In this document: positions 18,559-28,290 of the stretch, piece after piece | Layout: each line of letters opens with the position of its first letter | Numbering within the stretch: the first letter of the stretch is position 1 | DNA from: Motilimonas sp. E26 | Lineage (GTDB): Bacteria; Pseudomonadota; Gammaproteobacteria; Enterobacterales; CBDFNC01 | Direction of reading: 5' to 3' | Assembly: GCF_021278025.1 (NCBI RefSeq) | Contig: NZ_JAIBHJ010000006.1 | Location: 62,001-126,000, forward strand | DNA: 64,000 nt | Translations under genes and position numbers: made by a program | Notes under the pieces: model-generated | Told to the model about the DNA's origin: nothing | The model's input: the letters and a program-made list of their open reading frames with translations, nothing else | The model's database searches: none

Positions 18559-19158
18559 ATGAAATACTTATCTTTACTCTCTCTGTTTTGCTGTGCAATT
18601 AGCTTAGGTTTAAACAGTGCTCATGCTGCCACACAATGGCAAGCTTCTAGTAAACTCGACATGCTGACGCCAAATGTGAACGTCAACTTTAAGTTCTATG
18701 ATCTTGAAGCTAAGAGCATGTATGAATTATTCCAAAAAATTCGTATTGTTGGTCCTGCTGGACAAGCTGGCAACAAGGCGGCAGGTAAAGCCAGTTATAG
18801 TATGAACTGGCAACTCAACTTTGAAAAAAATGGGGCGCAATGTCGTGTTGGCGATGGTGCAGTGGATATCGAAATTGATATTGTGGTGCCACGTTGGTTG
18901 AATGTTGATTCTCAATCAGAGCAATCGCAGGCGCACTGGCAAACCTATTTAGGTGGCTTGTTAGACCATGAGAGTGGTCACAAAGATATCGTACTGAAGG
19001 CTGCCGACAAGCTTATTGATTACATCAAGTCATCTCCGGTTAATAAGGGATGCGCTCAATTGCAGCAACAAATAGACAAAGCTGGCTATCAATTTTTGGC
19101 CCAAGCAAAAGCAGAAAGTGATACTTATGATCAAAGAATGAAGCTGTCTTTCAAATAA
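18559..19158 (+). CDS. DUF922 secreted putative zinc protease
   Basis: A 199-residue exported protein: the signal peptide is about residues 1-23 (LLSLFCCAISLGLNSAHA, then AT). DUF922 is a predicted metalloprotease family, and the putative zinc motif HESGH is at residues 137-141 in LDHESGHKDIV. A preceding VVPRW strand fits the family. The substrate is unknown; it is presumably periplasmic. Monocistronic; its terminator overlaps the last codons of the convergent mnmC. Confidence 0.85.
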   Translation: MKYLSLLSLFCCAISLGLNSAHAATQWQASSKLDMLTPNVNVNFKFYDLEAKSMYELFQKIRIVGPAGQAGNKAAGKASYSMNWQLNFEKNGAQCRVGDGAVDIEIDIVVPRWLNVDSQSEQSQAHWQTYLGGLLDHESGHKDIVLKAADKLIDYIKSSPVNKGCAQLQQQIDKAGYQFLAQAKAESDTYDQRMKLSFK

Positions 19159-19186
19159 CGGCTCATTCTGATAAGCATATTGTTAC

Positions 19187-19216
19187 GCAGGCCGCTTATA
19201 GCGGCCTGCCTTTTTT
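19187..19216 (+). terminator. Terminator of the DUF922 gene, overlapping the mnmC 3' end
   Basis: GCAGGCCGC-TTATA-GCGGCCTGC stem followed by C and six T's. The mnmC stop (TAA, read on the minus strand) lies in its loop, so the right arm and T-run are also mnmC coding sequence. Confidence 0.85.
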
Positions 19217-21187
19217 CAGGCTTCTAAGCCAATACCGATTCGGATGTAATAACGCTAGAATAGCTTGGCTCACTGGCAATGGCTCACCACTTAGCTCACT
19301 GGCCAGTATTTCAGCCATTAACGGAGCGGTACACAAGCCTCTTGAGCCTAATGCGCCCAGCATATAAAGGTTAGGGTAGCAGGCACTGCTTGATGACTCG
19401 GGGTTAAACTGCGAAAACGCTTCAAAGATAGGTACGCCGCCAACAAAAGGTAAGTTATCGCGGGTGCCACAGCGCACTCCGACACGCGCATTTTGACCAG
19501 AAAAGTCTAATGACTCCGGCCAGTTTACCTTATCAAGAGACGAGATTATCTTAGTGTGATTTTCTTCGTGCTCTTCCAAGCTAAAGGCGCGAGAGTTATC
19601 ATTTCGTCCGTAGCTAGCACCAATGCAATGCATACCATCATGTGCTGGGGTCAGGTAACCTTGGTAGCATAAAACCGTGCTCAGATTGCTAGTCTGCTCT
19701 GTATTCGGTACATGACTCACTTGCCCGCGCACAGGATAAATAGGCAGTTGCTTTAGCGGTGCAAAGTTTAGCTGATTCGCACCACTGGCAATGATGAGCA
19801 GATCCGCCTGATGGGTTTGATCGTTACAGGAAAATTGCCAGCTTAATTGGTTTTGCTCAATCTCCTTAACCTCTGCGTTATGGTGAAGGGTTAGTTGACC
19901 GCGATCTTGTGCTTCTTTGATCAATGCGTTGGTTAAGTCACTTGGACTAAGCCAAGCGCCATTGGGGTAAAGCAGTCCTCTGGCACCAATGTCTAAGCCA
20001 ACTGTCTTGCACATTTCTTCTGCACTCAGCGCTTTCACTAAAGTTGTAGGGTATTGTGTATCGATAATTCGTTGAATTTTTTTCCCAGATTTTTCATTGT
20101 AATCCACCTCAACAACACCGCAAAAATCATGACGAATAGGGTGGTGAGCGAGTTGTCTAAGGGTTTGACAGCTAAATTCAAAGGCATGAGCAAAAAGCTC
20201 GCTGTTATTGACATTGTTAGGACTCAGCAGTGGGTAGAGGGCTCCTTGTCGGTTGCCCGAGGCATCTTGTGCGAGTGTTGCATCTTTACAAAATAGCTCA
20301 ACTTGCCAGCCTTTATTGACCAACGCGAGAGCCGTTGCTGCTGATGCGATCCCCCCTCCGATTATTGTTGCTTTATTGCTTGTGCATTGGGGGGGGTCTC
20401 TGCGCTGAAAAGGATGAGAAGGCTCTTCGGCGCGATGATATTCAATTTCCCCAGCTAGCATTTCTCGTTTTCTGCCAAACCCTTTTACTTTTGACATGGT
20501 AAAGCCTGCTTCTATTAAACCGCGGCGGACAAATCCTGCTGCCGTGAAAGTTGCAACAGTGGCACCGGGTTTTACTAGTTTAGCCATGGCGTTAAATAAC
20601 TCTTGCGACCACATATCCGGGTTTTTACTAGGCGCAAAGCCATCTAAGAACCAACAATCCACTAAGCCGCCCAGTGGGCAATAAATTTTTGGTAAGGAAT
20701 CGTGTATGTCGCCAAACCATAAATCCAATACTATCTCGCCATGTTGTAAATTCAGTCGATGGCAACCAGGCGTGGCGCTAGGGTAGTGCTGGAGCAATTG
20801 TTTCGCTAATTCAGCCAGTTCAGGCCATTGACTTAAAGCTTGAGCTAAGTCTGCATGGGTTAAAGGGTACTTTTCAAAACTGGTAAAATACAGCCTGCTG
20901 GGCCCTGAATCGGGGTTACAGACTTTAAACTCGTTGAAGCACTGCCAAGCAGTTAAAAAGTTTAGGCCGGTACCGAAGCCTGTTTCCGCGATGACAAAGT
21001 GATCTTGAGCAAAATTATGCCATCTATTTGGCAGTTTGTTAGCACTGAGAAAAACATGTTTAGTTTCATCTAATCCATTGATATTTGAGAAGTAAATATC
21101 ATCAAATTGTTCCGATGTCGGGGTGCCATTGTCGTTCCAGTTGAGATTTGCGTGCTCGAGTTTTTGATTTAACAAGGAAAATTTCAC
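19196..21187 (-). CDS. mnmC: Bifunctional tRNA mnm5s2U biosynthesis protein MnmC
   Basis: Completes the 5-methylaminomethyl group on U34 of several tRNAs. The N-terminal half is a SAM methyltransferase (GFGTGLNF near residues 71-78, then WFLDGFAPSKNPDMW). The C-terminal half is an FAD oxidase that removes the carboxymethyl group (dinucleotide fold IIGGGIASAATAL near residue 275). At 663 residues it is a full fused enzyme, like E. coli MnmC (668). It is divergent from fabB, as in E. coli, across 110 bp. Its last codons share bases with the convergent terminator. Confidence 0.96.
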   Translation of the reverse strand: MKFSLLNQKLEHANLNWNDNGTPTSEQFDDIYFSNINGLDETKHVFLSANKLPNRWHNFAQDHFVIAETGFGTGLNFLTAWQCFNEFKVCNPDSGPSRLYFTSFEKYPLTHADLAQALSQWPELAELAKQLLQHYPSATPGCHRLNLQHGEIVLDLWFGDIHDSLPKIYCPLGGLVDCWFLDGFAPSKNPDMWSQELFNAMAKLVKPGATVATFTAAGFVRRGLIEAGFTMSKVKGFGRKREMLAGEIEYHRAEEPSHPFQRRDPPQCTSNKATIIGGGIASAATALALVNKGWQVELFCKDATLAQDASGNRQGALYPLLSPNNVNNSELFAHAFEFSCQTLRQLAHHPIRHDFCGVVEVDYNEKSGKKIQRIIDTQYPTTLVKALSAEEMCKTVGLDIGARGLLYPNGAWLSPSDLTNALIKEAQDRGQLTLHHNAEVKEIEQNQLSWQFSCNDQTHQADLLIIASGANQLNFAPLKQLPIYPVRGQVSHVPNTEQTSNLSTVLCYQGYLTPAHDGMHCIGASYGRNDNSRAFSLEEHEENHTKIISSLDKVNWPESLDFSGQNARVGVRCGTRDNLPFVGGVPIFEAFSQFNPESSSSACYPNLYMLGALGSRGLCTAPLMAEILASELSGEPLPVSQAILALLHPNRYWLRSLKKGRPL

Positions 21188-21256
21188 TATTTTATGGCAT
21201 GATGTTGCCGATTTTACCTTAAATTGTCGAAAGCCGACCAGTTGTCATAAACAAAA

Positions 21257-21265
21257 TGATATAAT
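21257..21265 (+). promoter_or_regulatory. Extended -10 promoter of fabB
   Basis: TGATATAAT is a perfect extended -10 (TG-N-TATAAT) about 33 bp before the fabB ATG. No good -35 is present at 16-18 bp, consistent with an extended -10 promoter. Confidence 0.6.
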
Positions 21266-21297
21266 AGTCGGCAACGTGAGAACCACAGGGTCTATAA

Positions 21298-22509
21298 ATG
21301 AGAAGAGCAGTCATCACAGGTATCGGTGTTATTTCCAGTATTGGTAACAATAAAGAGGAAGTACTAACGTCACTACAACAGGGCAAGTCCGGTATCCGTT
21401 TTTCTGAGCAATTTGCAGAATACAAGTTACGTAGCCAAGTTTGGGGTGCATTGAATGTGCAACCAAAAGATCACATCGACCGCAAAGTTATGCGTTTTAT
21501 GGGTGATGCAGCCGGTTTTGCTTACTTAGCAATGGAGCAAGCAATTGCTGATGCACAGCTGTCCGATGAAGACGTATCAAATGAGCGTACGGGCTTAGTG
21601 GTTGGTTCAGGTGGCGGCTCGTCTGAAAACCAAGTGGCAGCAGCAGATATATTACGTGAAAAAGGCGTAAAACGCGTTGGTCCTTATATGGTACCAAGAA
21701 CGATGGCTAGTACTACATCGGCTTGTTTGGCAACGCCTTTTAAAATTAAAGGCATTAACTATTCAATTAGTTCGGCCTGTGCAACCAGTGCACACTGTAT
21801 TGGCAACGCGCTAGAGCAGATCCAACTTGGCAAACAAGACATCGTTTTTGCTGGTGGTGCTGAAGAGCTACACTGGACATTGGCGATGGAATTTGATGCC
21901 ATGGGTGCATTGTCAACAAAGTACAATGAAACACCTGAAAAAGCGTCTCGTACTTATGACGCTAATCGTGATGGTTTTGTTATCTCTGGCGGCGGCGGTA
22001 TGGTTGTGGTCGAAGAATACGAGCACGCAGTTGCACGTGGCGCAAAAATTTACGCTGAAATTGTCGGTTATGGCGCAACATCTGATGGCTACGACATGGT
22101 GGCTCCTTCAGGTGAAGGTGCGGTACGTTGTATGAAGCAAGCCATGGCGACGGTTAAAGGTGACATTGATTACCTTAATACGCACGGCACTTCTACACCC
22201 GTTGGCGACGTTCGTGAGCTTGAAGCTATTAAAGAAGTGTTTGGCGATAAGGCACCAAAAATCAGTGCAACCAAGTCAATGACGGGTCATGCTCTTGGTG
22301 CAGCAGGTGTGCATGAAGCCATTTACAGCCTGCTAATGGTTGAAAACAACTTTATTGCGCCAAGCATTAACATCGACCAAGCAGATGAAAAAGCGGAAGG
22401 CTTGCCAATTGTTAAAAATGTTGCTGAATCAGCAGAGCTGAAAACAGTGATGTCAAATAGCTTTGGATTTGGTGGCACTAACGCAACGTTAGTATTCCAA
22501 AAAATCTAA
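21298..22509 (+). CDS. fabB: 3-oxoacyl-ACP synthase I (beta-ketoacyl synthase)
   Basis: Condenses malonyl-ACP with acyl-ACP and is needed for unsaturated fatty acids. The thiolase-fold active site is Cys161 in SSACATSAH, with the two histidines in [10 protein letters not shown] and TGHALGAAG. 403 residues, close to FabB (406) rather than FabF. Divergent from mnmC, the standard FabB neighbourhood. It is preceded by a short leader and followed by a clear terminator, so it is monocistronic. Confidence 0.97.
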   Translation: MRRAVITGIGVISSIGNNKEEVLTSLQQGKSGIRFSEQFAEYKLRSQVWGALNVQPKDHIDRKVMRFMGDAAGFAYLAMEQAIADAQLSDEDVSNERTGLVVGSGGGSSENQVAAADILREKGVKRVGPYMVPRTMASTTSACLATPFKIKGINYSISSACATSAHCIGNALEQIQLGKQDIVFAGGAEELHWTLAMEFDAMGALSTKYNETPEKASRTYDANRDGFVISGGGGMVVVEEYEHAVARGAKIYAEIVGYGATSDGYDMVAPSGEGAVRCMKQAMATVKGDIDYLNTHGTSTPVGDVRELEAIKEVFGDKAPKISATKSMTGHALGAAGVHEAIYSLLMVENNFIAPSINIDQADEKAEGLPIVKNVAESAELKTVMSNSFGFGGTNATLVFQKI

Positions 22510-22529
22510 TTTAGTTGGATTGAATGGAT

Positions 22530-22558
22530 AGAGCAGGGAGCATTCTCTGCTCTTTTTT
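22530..22558 (+). terminator. Terminator after fabB
   Basis: AGAGCAG...CTGCTCT stem with a 10-nt loop (shortened by possible internal pairing), followed by a T-run. Confidence 0.85.
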
Positions 22559-22600
22559 GTTTCTGACGCTTATAAAACTTAGGCTAACGTTATTACTAAG

Positions 22601-23725
22601 ATGAAAATTTTTCTCGATTCCAATATCCCGTTTGCTCAAGAAATGTTCAGTGATTTAGGTGAGCTGCACTTTTTCGAAGGGCGAAATGTGACCGCTGAGC
22701 AATTAAAGGATGCTGACGCCCTTTTGGTGCGTTCAATTACGCAAGTCAATGAAGCCTTATTATGTAAGAACGAACGGCTTCAGTTTGTGGGTACCGCCAC
22801 CATTGGTATGGATCATATTGATAAAACCTATCTATCTGCGCGCGATATTCCATTCCATAGTGCCCCAGGTTGTAATAAAGAGTCAGTGGCACAATATGTC
22901 GTGAGTGCGATCTTAGTACATGCTGAAAAACACCTGATTAATTTACAAGGTAAAACCGTTGGTATTGTGGGTGCCGGGAATACGGGGAGCGCTGTTTGGC
23001 AAAAATTAACGGCATTGGGCATGAAGTGCCACCTATGTGATCCGTTGCTGGAGCAGGCCGGAGACAAACGTCAGTTTGTTGACATGAAAACCATCATGGA
23101 ATGTGATTTTATTAGTTTGCATGTACCGCTCACGGTGGATGGGGATTATGCAACCAAGCATTTATTCGATCAGCAGCGTTTACGTCAGTTGAATCAGCAT
23201 CAAGTGCTAATTAATACTTCACGTGGTGATGTTATTAACAATCAAGCTTTATTAGAGCGTGTTGAATCAGGTTCGTTACCAACCTTGATTTTAGATGTAT
23301 GGGAAAATGAACCAAATATCGAAATGGCTTTGTTACCTTATACTGACATCGCGACACCGCATATCGCGGGCTACAGCTTAGAAGGAAAAGCCAATGGTAC
23401 AGAAATACTGTACCGGGCTTTGTGTCAACAATTAGGTGAAACGCCAAGTAAAAAAGTAAGCCAGTTTTTACCACCTGCGGTCGTCGACAGTATTCAAATT
23501 AATGCAGAGTTGAACCAAAACTTAGTGAAGTCACTCGTTCATCTTGTTTACGACGTAAGGCGTGATGACAACATTTTTCGTGCCGAGATAGGCCTACCTA
23601 ATGGTTTTGATTTAATGCGGAAAAATTATCGTGAACGGCGTGAGTTCTCGACACTGAATGTGTCTCTTGGCGCAAATCAAGAAGCTCACTTACTGGCTGC
23701 GTTAGGTTTTACCATCGCAAACTAA
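22601..23725 (+). CDS. pdxB: Erythronate-4-phosphate dehydrogenase
   Basis: Second step of the DXP-dependent pyridoxal phosphate pathway, oxidising 4-phosphoerythronate. It is a D-2-hydroxyacid dehydrogenase with NAD fold GIVGAGNTGSAVWQKL (near residues 122-137), substrate loop ATIGMDHID, and catalytic Arg (INTSRGDVINN), Glu (VWENEP) and His (ATPHIAGYS). The PdxB-specific C-terminal dimerisation domain is present; the length of 374 fits. It starts a pdxB-usg-fimV-truA group as in Shewanella and Pseudomonas. The gap to usg is 52 bp. Confidence 0.96.
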   Translation: MKIFLDSNIPFAQEMFSDLGELHFFEGRNVTAEQLKDADALLVRSITQVNEALLCKNERLQFVGTATIGMDHIDKTYLSARDIPFHSAPGCNKESVAQYVVSAILVHAEKHLINLQGKTVGIVGAGNTGSAVWQKLTALGMKCHLCDPLLEQAGDKRQFVDMKTIMECDFISLHVPLTVDGDYATKHLFDQQRLRQLNQHQVLINTSRGDVINNQALLERVESGSLPTLILDVWENEPNIEMALLPYTDIATPHIAGYSLEGKANGTEILYRALCQQLGETPSKKVSQFLPPAVVDSIQINAELNQNLVKSLVHLVYDVRRDDNIFRAEIGLPNGFDLMRKNYRERREFSTLNVSLGANQEAHLLAALGFTIAN

Positions 23726-23777
23726 TTTAATAACAATATTATTCTATGCATCTCAATATGATGCTTGGAGAGGGATT

Positions 23778-24794
23778 ATGGAACGTTTAATCAATATCGC
23801 AGTACTTGGCGCTACAGGCACAGTAGGCAATGCTGTGGTCGAGCAGCTAGAAGAGCGTGAATACCCCGTTAATCAATTATTCCTACTGTCTAGTGATAAT
23901 GGCGCGGGTGAAACCCTGATGTATAAAGGCAAGCGTCAACGGGTGCAAAATGTCGCTGATTTTGATTGGAGCCAAGTTGAAATTGCCATTTTTGTCGCTG
24001 GCGAGCAAGGTGCTAAAGAGTGGGCAACAGTGGCGACAGATGCTGGCTGTTTAGTAATAGACAGCTCGGCTGCGTTTACTGGTGATCCCGATATCCCACA
24101 GGTTATTCCGGAAATCAATGCAGGCGCTTTGGCACAAATTCATCAATCGAAAATTGTCGTTAGTCCAAGTTGCGCCGTTATTGCTAGCGCTTTAGTGCTG
24201 AAGCCAATCCATGATGAAGTGGGTATTACTCAGGTCAATATTTCAACCTATCAGTCAGTGTCTAGCGCGGGTAAAAAGGGCATTAGCACCTTAGCCAATC
24301 AAACCGCGAAATTACTGAACGCTAAACCTATTGAGCCTGACTATTTTGCTGCGCAAATTGCTTTTAATTGTATTCCTCAATCAGGAAATCGGTTAGCTAA
24401 CGGTTACAGCCAAGATGAGATGTTACTCGTGTCGCAAACACAGCGCATTCTCTCAGATCCTGAGTTGAAAATAAGTCCAACCTGTGTCGTGGTACCGGTG
24501 TTTCATGGTTTAGGTGCATCTTTACACATTGAAACACGCTTTCCACTGGAGATAAACGAAATTACGGGCATGATCCGTGATGCGCAAGGTGTTGAGCTTG
24601 TTGAAGAAGCTGACGAGATCGCTACCCAAGTTAGCCATGCCGTTGGTCAAGATACTGTTTACGTTGATCGTGTCCGTAAAGACCTATGCAATGATAATGG
24701 AATCCAACTCTGGTTGACCCTAGATAACTTGAAAAAAGGCAGTGCAACCAATTTAGTACAAATTGCTGAACATATAGGCCAGTACTATTTATAA
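23778..24794 (+). CDS. usg: Aspartate-semialdehyde dehydrogenase family protein (Usg-like)
   Basis: A 338-residue NAD(P) dehydrogenase-fold protein. Nucleotide loop GATGTVGNAVVE is at residues 10-21; SSAAFTGDPDIPQVIPEINA follows. The expected catalytic cysteine is kept as Cys132 in SPSCAVIAS (true Asd has NCST). The phosphate-binding region near HGLGASLHIET is recognisable. Its place between pdxB and fimV is that of Usg, a paralog of unproven activity. It could be a real aspartate-semialdehyde dehydrogenase; context favours Usg. GGAGAGG lies before the ATG. Confidence 0.85.
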   Translation: MERLINIAVLGATGTVGNAVVEQLEEREYPVNQLFLLSSDNGAGETLMYKGKRQRVQNVADFDWSQVEIAIFVAGEQGAKEWATVATDAGCLVIDSSAAFTGDPDIPQVIPEINAGALAQIHQSKIVVSPSCAVIASALVLKPIHDEVGITQVNISTYQSVSSAGKKGISTLANQTAKLLNAKPIEPDYFAAQIAFNCIPQSGNRLANGYSQDEMLLVSQTQRILSDPELKISPTCVVVPVFHGLGASLHIETRFPLEINEITGMIRDAQGVELVEEADEIATQVSHAVGQDTVYVDRVRKDLCNDNGIQLWLTLDNLKKGSATNLVQIAEHIGQYYL

Positions 24795-24849
24795 TTTTAT
24801 GTTGCTAACGCACTCGTTTTAATAGAAATATATCATCAATAGCTCCAAA

Positions 24850-24881
24850 ATAGGGGGCTGGATCTCAATTCTAGCCCCTAT
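24850..24881 (+). terminator. Possible terminator after usg
   Basis: ATAGGGG...CCCCTAT hairpin (24850-24856 with 24875-24881), extended by a CT/AG pair. It is followed by C's rather than T's, so it is a weak or factor-assisted terminator at best. Confidence 0.4.
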
Positions 24882-25017
24882 CCCCCCTGCACTTTCTTTT
24901 GTAACTAGATTAGCCCTTCATGCTGGTTTATAGTGATGGGTCATTGAATAAGTATATGCGCTCTCTCAGCGTTATATTTGCTGGTTTTTTGAGCAAATCA
25001 AAAATAAAGGATAAAAC

Positions 25018-27375
25018 ATGGGACGTTATTTTTCCCGCGCGGCTGTAGCTTTACCTCTATTACTCGCTGCGAGTAACATTAGTGCCGAAGAAGATGTATT
25101 CAAAGATGCCCCGGGTTTTTATGTTGAGCTAACTGGGCCCAAAGGTGAAACCGCCAAAGAAGTAAGAACGGTGAAAGCCACGCCTACCGCAGCATCTGCT
25201 AGCAGCAGCGCATCAGCTGGAACCTATGGGCCGTTAAAATCTTCTGATACTATGTGGTCTATTGCCAGCAAGGTAAGACCTAATCGAAATGTATCCGTCC
25301 ATCAAATGATGGCGGCTATCTTTAATAAAAACCCACATGCATTTCTAAATAATGATATTAATCGGCTAGTCAATGGTGCGGTATTAACCATCCCTAGCTA
25401 TGAAGAAATCAGTGGTGTTGACAAGCAAGTTGCTCGTGAAAGTTTTATTGCAAAAACGCAAGCCGCTAAGCCTGCCACTAAACCTGTGGCCAAAGCTGCT
25501 GAACCAGCTAAAGCAGAAAAAGTAGCCGAGCAAGTCGTAACTGAAAAGGTGAAGCCAACGCCTGCGCCAGCAGCTTCTCCTGAGCCGGTACAAAAAGTTG
25601 CTGAAACCAAAGTCGAACAAACCATGCCTGATATGGCGGCTAATAATGCCGCGGTTAGTGGGGAGCTTGAGCAGTTAAAAACGCAACTTGATGACTCAAA
25701 TGAGCAATTGATGCAAGTTGCTGAGTCTAATCAACGCATGAAAGTCAAGTTGGAAGCATTGTCCAATGATTTGTCGACGCTGAAAACACAGCTTCAAGAA
25801 GACTCTAAGGTTCAGTTAGAAATCAAAGAGCTGTTATCCCAGCAATTATCCAAGCCAGCACCTGAAGCGGCAGCGCAAGAGGAAAGTGATGATCTACTAA
25901 AAATTATCACCTCAAGCTGGTTATATCTAGGCGCGTTAATAGCGATGCCTATTTTAATTCTGTTAGTTATCTTAAGTTTCTGGTTACGAGCTAAAACGAA
26001 AAGAGAAGCAGAAGAGCAAGAGCAAGAGATCGCCACATCAACCAGCACTTTGATGGAAGAGAAAAGTGAATATGATGAATTACTTGCCGCCGATGAAGAA
26101 GCTCAAGAAGCAAGTGCTTCTGAGCAAGAGTTCACTGTTGAAGATAACTTAGCTGCTGATGAGTTAACCAATGCGAATCTAGCGTCTGATGACATTGACT
26201 TAATGAGTGAAATTGACCTTGATTCTGATGACAGCCTTAACGCAGATTTAGATTTTGGCAATGATGAACTTGAGAGTATCAATGATGAGTTTGACTCATT
26301 AAAAGAGATGAGTGAGCCCGAGTCTAAAGCAGAGCCTGAAGACAACTTTGATTTTGACTTGTCCGATGGGCTGAATCTGGAAGACGAGTTAATTGAGCCA
26401 GAAGTTGAGCAAACTAATAGCATTGAAGAGTTAGCTACTGAAGCGCCAGTGATCGAAGACGAAGTTGTTTTTGAACAACCAATCGAAGAGCCGGTAACGG
26501 CTGATACTGTAGCAGAAGCAGAAGAAATAGCATTTAACCCTGATGAGTTACTGTCTGCGGATGATCTTGAAAATATCGAGTTCGAAGAAGCTGAAGATGA
26601 ATTATTTGAATTAGCTGAGAGCAATGAGTTAGTTCAAGAAGAAGACATGATTGTTGAGCTAGGTGAAGACGATGACATCTTATTAGAAGAGTTGTCGCCA
26701 AGTGCCATGGACGATGATCTGGTTTCTGATTTAGCGCCTAAGGCTGAAGCCGCTACTGAGGTTGAAGCACCTAAATCAGCAACAGACCTAGACGAATTTG
26801 ACTTCAATATGGCAGAGGATACGCCATCAGAGGCGATAGAAGAGTCAGCTGCTGAGCCGATAGAAATTGAAACTGCTGAAAAAAGCAGTGGCGATGATAA
26901 CGAATTAGATTGGGACTTTGCTGAGATTGATACGGTAGATGAGCCTGTTACTGCACCTGAAATAACAGAAGTCGATGATATTGACGACACTGATCTATTA
27001 GCCAGTCAACTTGGAGAGATCGCATTTAACGAGCCATCCTCTCCGGCGGATGTTCCCAATGTAGCTGATGTATCAGACGATTACATTGATATCGAACGTT
27101 TACTCGAAGAAAGCGGTGACGAAAGTACTGATGAGCCATACCAAGGTGCTAACTTTGATTTAGGCTTAGACGACTTCCCAGAAGTGTTACCGGAAGCCGG
27201 TGGTGTTGATGTTGACATCGATGAAGGCGGAATTGGTCAAAAGCTAGATCTAGCGCGTGCTTATCTTGAGATAGATGACAAAGATGGCGCCAAAAGTATT
27301 CTAGAAGAAATCCAAGGCCAAGGAAGTGAAGAGCAAATAGCGGAAGTGACGAAATTACTAAACCGTTTAGGTTAA
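25018..27375 (+). CDS. fimV: Polar pilus/landmark assembly protein FimV
   Basis: Inner-membrane polar protein; FimV/HubP proteins organise type IV pili, chemotaxis or flagellar poles. A signal sequence (about residues 1-23, ending NISAEED) is followed by a LysM-type peptidoglycan-binding region (about 69-128). An Ala/Pro/Lys linker and a coiled coil (about 215-270) precede one membrane helix (301-325, WLYLGALIAMPILILLVILS). The cytoplasmic part is extremely acidic with irregular Asp/Glu repeats (about 340-720). The conserved FimV C-terminus is at about 735-785 (KLDLARAYLEIDDKDGAKSIL). At 785 residues it is at the shorter end for FimV. It sits between usg and truA. Confidence 0.92.
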   Translation: MGRYFSRAAVALPLLLAASNISAEEDVFKDAPGFYVELTGPKGETAKEVRTVKATPTAASASSSASAGTYGPLKSSDTMWSIASKVRPNRNVSVHQMMAAIFNKNPHAFLNNDINRLVNGAVLTIPSYEEISGVDKQVARESFIAKTQAAKPATKPVAKAAEPAKAEKVAEQVVTEKVKPTPAPAASPEPVQKVAETKVEQTMPDMAANNAAVSGELEQLKTQLDDSNEQLMQVAESNQRMKVKLEALSNDLSTLKTQLQEDSKVQLEIKELLSQQLSKPAPEAAAQEESDDLLKIITSSWLYLGALIAMPILILLVILSFWLRAKTKREAEEQEQEIATSTSTLMEEKSEYDELLAADEEAQEASASEQEFTVEDNLAADELTNANLASDDIDLMSEIDLDSDDSLNADLDFGNDELESINDEFDSLKEMSEPESKAEPEDNFDFDLSDGLNLEDELIEPEVEQTNSIEELATEAPVIEDEVVFEQPIEEPVTADTVAEAEEIAFNPDELLSADDLENIEFEEAEDELFELAESNELVQEEDMIVELGEDDDILLEELSPSAMDDDLVSDLAPKAEAATEVEAPKSATDLDEFDFNMAEDTPSEAIEESAAEPIEIETAEKSSGDDNELDWDFAEIDTVDEPVTAPEITEVDDIDDTDLLASQLGEIAFNEPSSPADVPNVADVSDDYIDIERLLEESGDESTDEPYQGANFDLGLDDFPEVLPEAGGVDVDIDEGGIGQKLDLARAYLEIDDKDGAKSILEEIQGQGSEEQIAEVTKLLNRLG

Positions 27376-27397
27376 GTGTTCAGCAAAACTTCACCAT

Positions 27398-27424
27398 AAG
27401 GGATGCCAAAGGCATCCCTTTTTT
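27398..27424 (+). terminator. Terminator after fimV
   Basis: AAGGGATGCC-AAA-GGCATCCCTT followed by T's. Confidence 0.9.
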
Positions 27425-27456
27425 GTTGCACTCGTTCCATCTTGACAAGGTTTGGG

Positions 27457-27462
27457 TATAAT
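27457..27462 (+). promoter_or_regulatory. Candidate -10 of the truA operon promoter
   Basis: TATAAT 30 bp before the truA ATG, preceded by TTTGGG as in the seqA promoter. The upstream TTGACA is only 9 bp away, too near to be its -35, and the base run at the proper distance (GTTCCA) is poor. Confidence 0.45.
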
Positions 27463-27492
27463 TGCCTCTTTTTTTAATAGGCACATTTTCTC

Positions 27493-28281
27493 ATGCAAAT
27501 AGCACTCGGTATCGAATACGATGGTTCAGCGTATTATGGCTGGCAAAAACAAATAGAAGTCGATACGGTGCAAGACCGCTTAGAAGCAGCCCTGAGCTTA
27601 GTAGCCAATGAAAAAATTGATACATTTTGCGCCGGTCGCACCGATGCGGGCGTTCATGCGACTGGTCAAGTGGTGCATTTTACCACTAACGCTATTCGCA
27701 ATGAGCGTGCTTGGACGCTTGGTGTAAATGCTAATTTACCTGACGACATAGCAGTCGTTTGGGTTAAAGAAGTACCGGATACCTTTCATGCAAGGTTTTC
27801 AGCTACTGCAAGGCGCTATCGTTATATTATCGATAATTCAAACCTACGTAGCGCAATTTTAAGTAAAGGTCTTAGTCATTATCATGAACGCCTTGACGAA
27901 AAGCGGATGCATCAAGCGGCGCAATACTTAGTTGGCCGTCATGACTTTACTTCATTTAGAGCAAAGCATTGCCAAGCTAAGTCACCTTGTCGTGACATTG
28001 AACATATTCAAATCACCCGTCAGGGGCCGTATATTATCATTGATATAAAAGCGAATGCTTTCTTGCATCATATGGTGCGAAATATTACCGGCAGCTTGAT
28101 TGAGGTGGGTAAAGCAAAACAGCCGATTGATTGGTTGGCACGGCTTTTAGAAGCAAAAGATCGCAGTGTGGCTGCCGCTACCGCTAAAGCTGGAGGGCTA
28201 TATTTAGTTGACGTGGACTATCCCGCTGAATTTGAATTGCCAGCTCACCATATCGGCCCATTATTTATTGATAACCAATAA
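27493..28281 (+). CDS. truA: tRNA pseudouridine(38-40) synthase
   Basis: Makes pseudouridine at positions 38-40 of the tRNA anticodon arm. The catalytic Asp51 is in [14 protein letters not shown]; the later motifs RRYRYII and [11 protein letters not shown] are present. 262 residues, usual for the family. It leads a run with folC, dedD, cvpA and purF. folC follows after only nine bases, without the accD gene found between them in many relatives. Confidence 0.96.
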   Translation: MQIALGIEYDGSAYYGWQKQIEVDTVQDRLEAALSLVANEKIDTFCAGRTDAGVHATGQVVHFTTNAIRNERAWTLGVNANLPDDIAVVWVKEVPDTFHARFSATARRYRYIIDNSNLRSAILSKGLSHYHERLDEKRMHQAAQYLVGRHDFTSFRAKHCQAKSPCRDIEHIQITRQGPYIIIDIKANAFLHHMVRNITGSLIEVGKAKQPIDWLARLLEAKDRSVAAATAKAGGLYLVDVDYPAEFELPAHHIGPLFIDNQ

Positions 28282-28290
28282 GAAGCATTG

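Noticed and set aside
21204-21275. GTTGCCGA / TCGGCAAC inverted repeat in the mnmC-fabB spacer
   Set aside because: Eight-base arms separated by 56 bp can occur by chance and match no operator I know; not strong enough to report as a site.
25384-26990. Several minus-strand frames rich in Ser across fimV
   Set aside because: They are the complement of the Asp/Glu-rich fimV repeats, a known source of false serine-rich frames.
27442-27447. TTGACA as the -35 of the truA promoter
   Set aside because: Only 9 bp separate it from TATAAT, far below the 16-18 bp needed.
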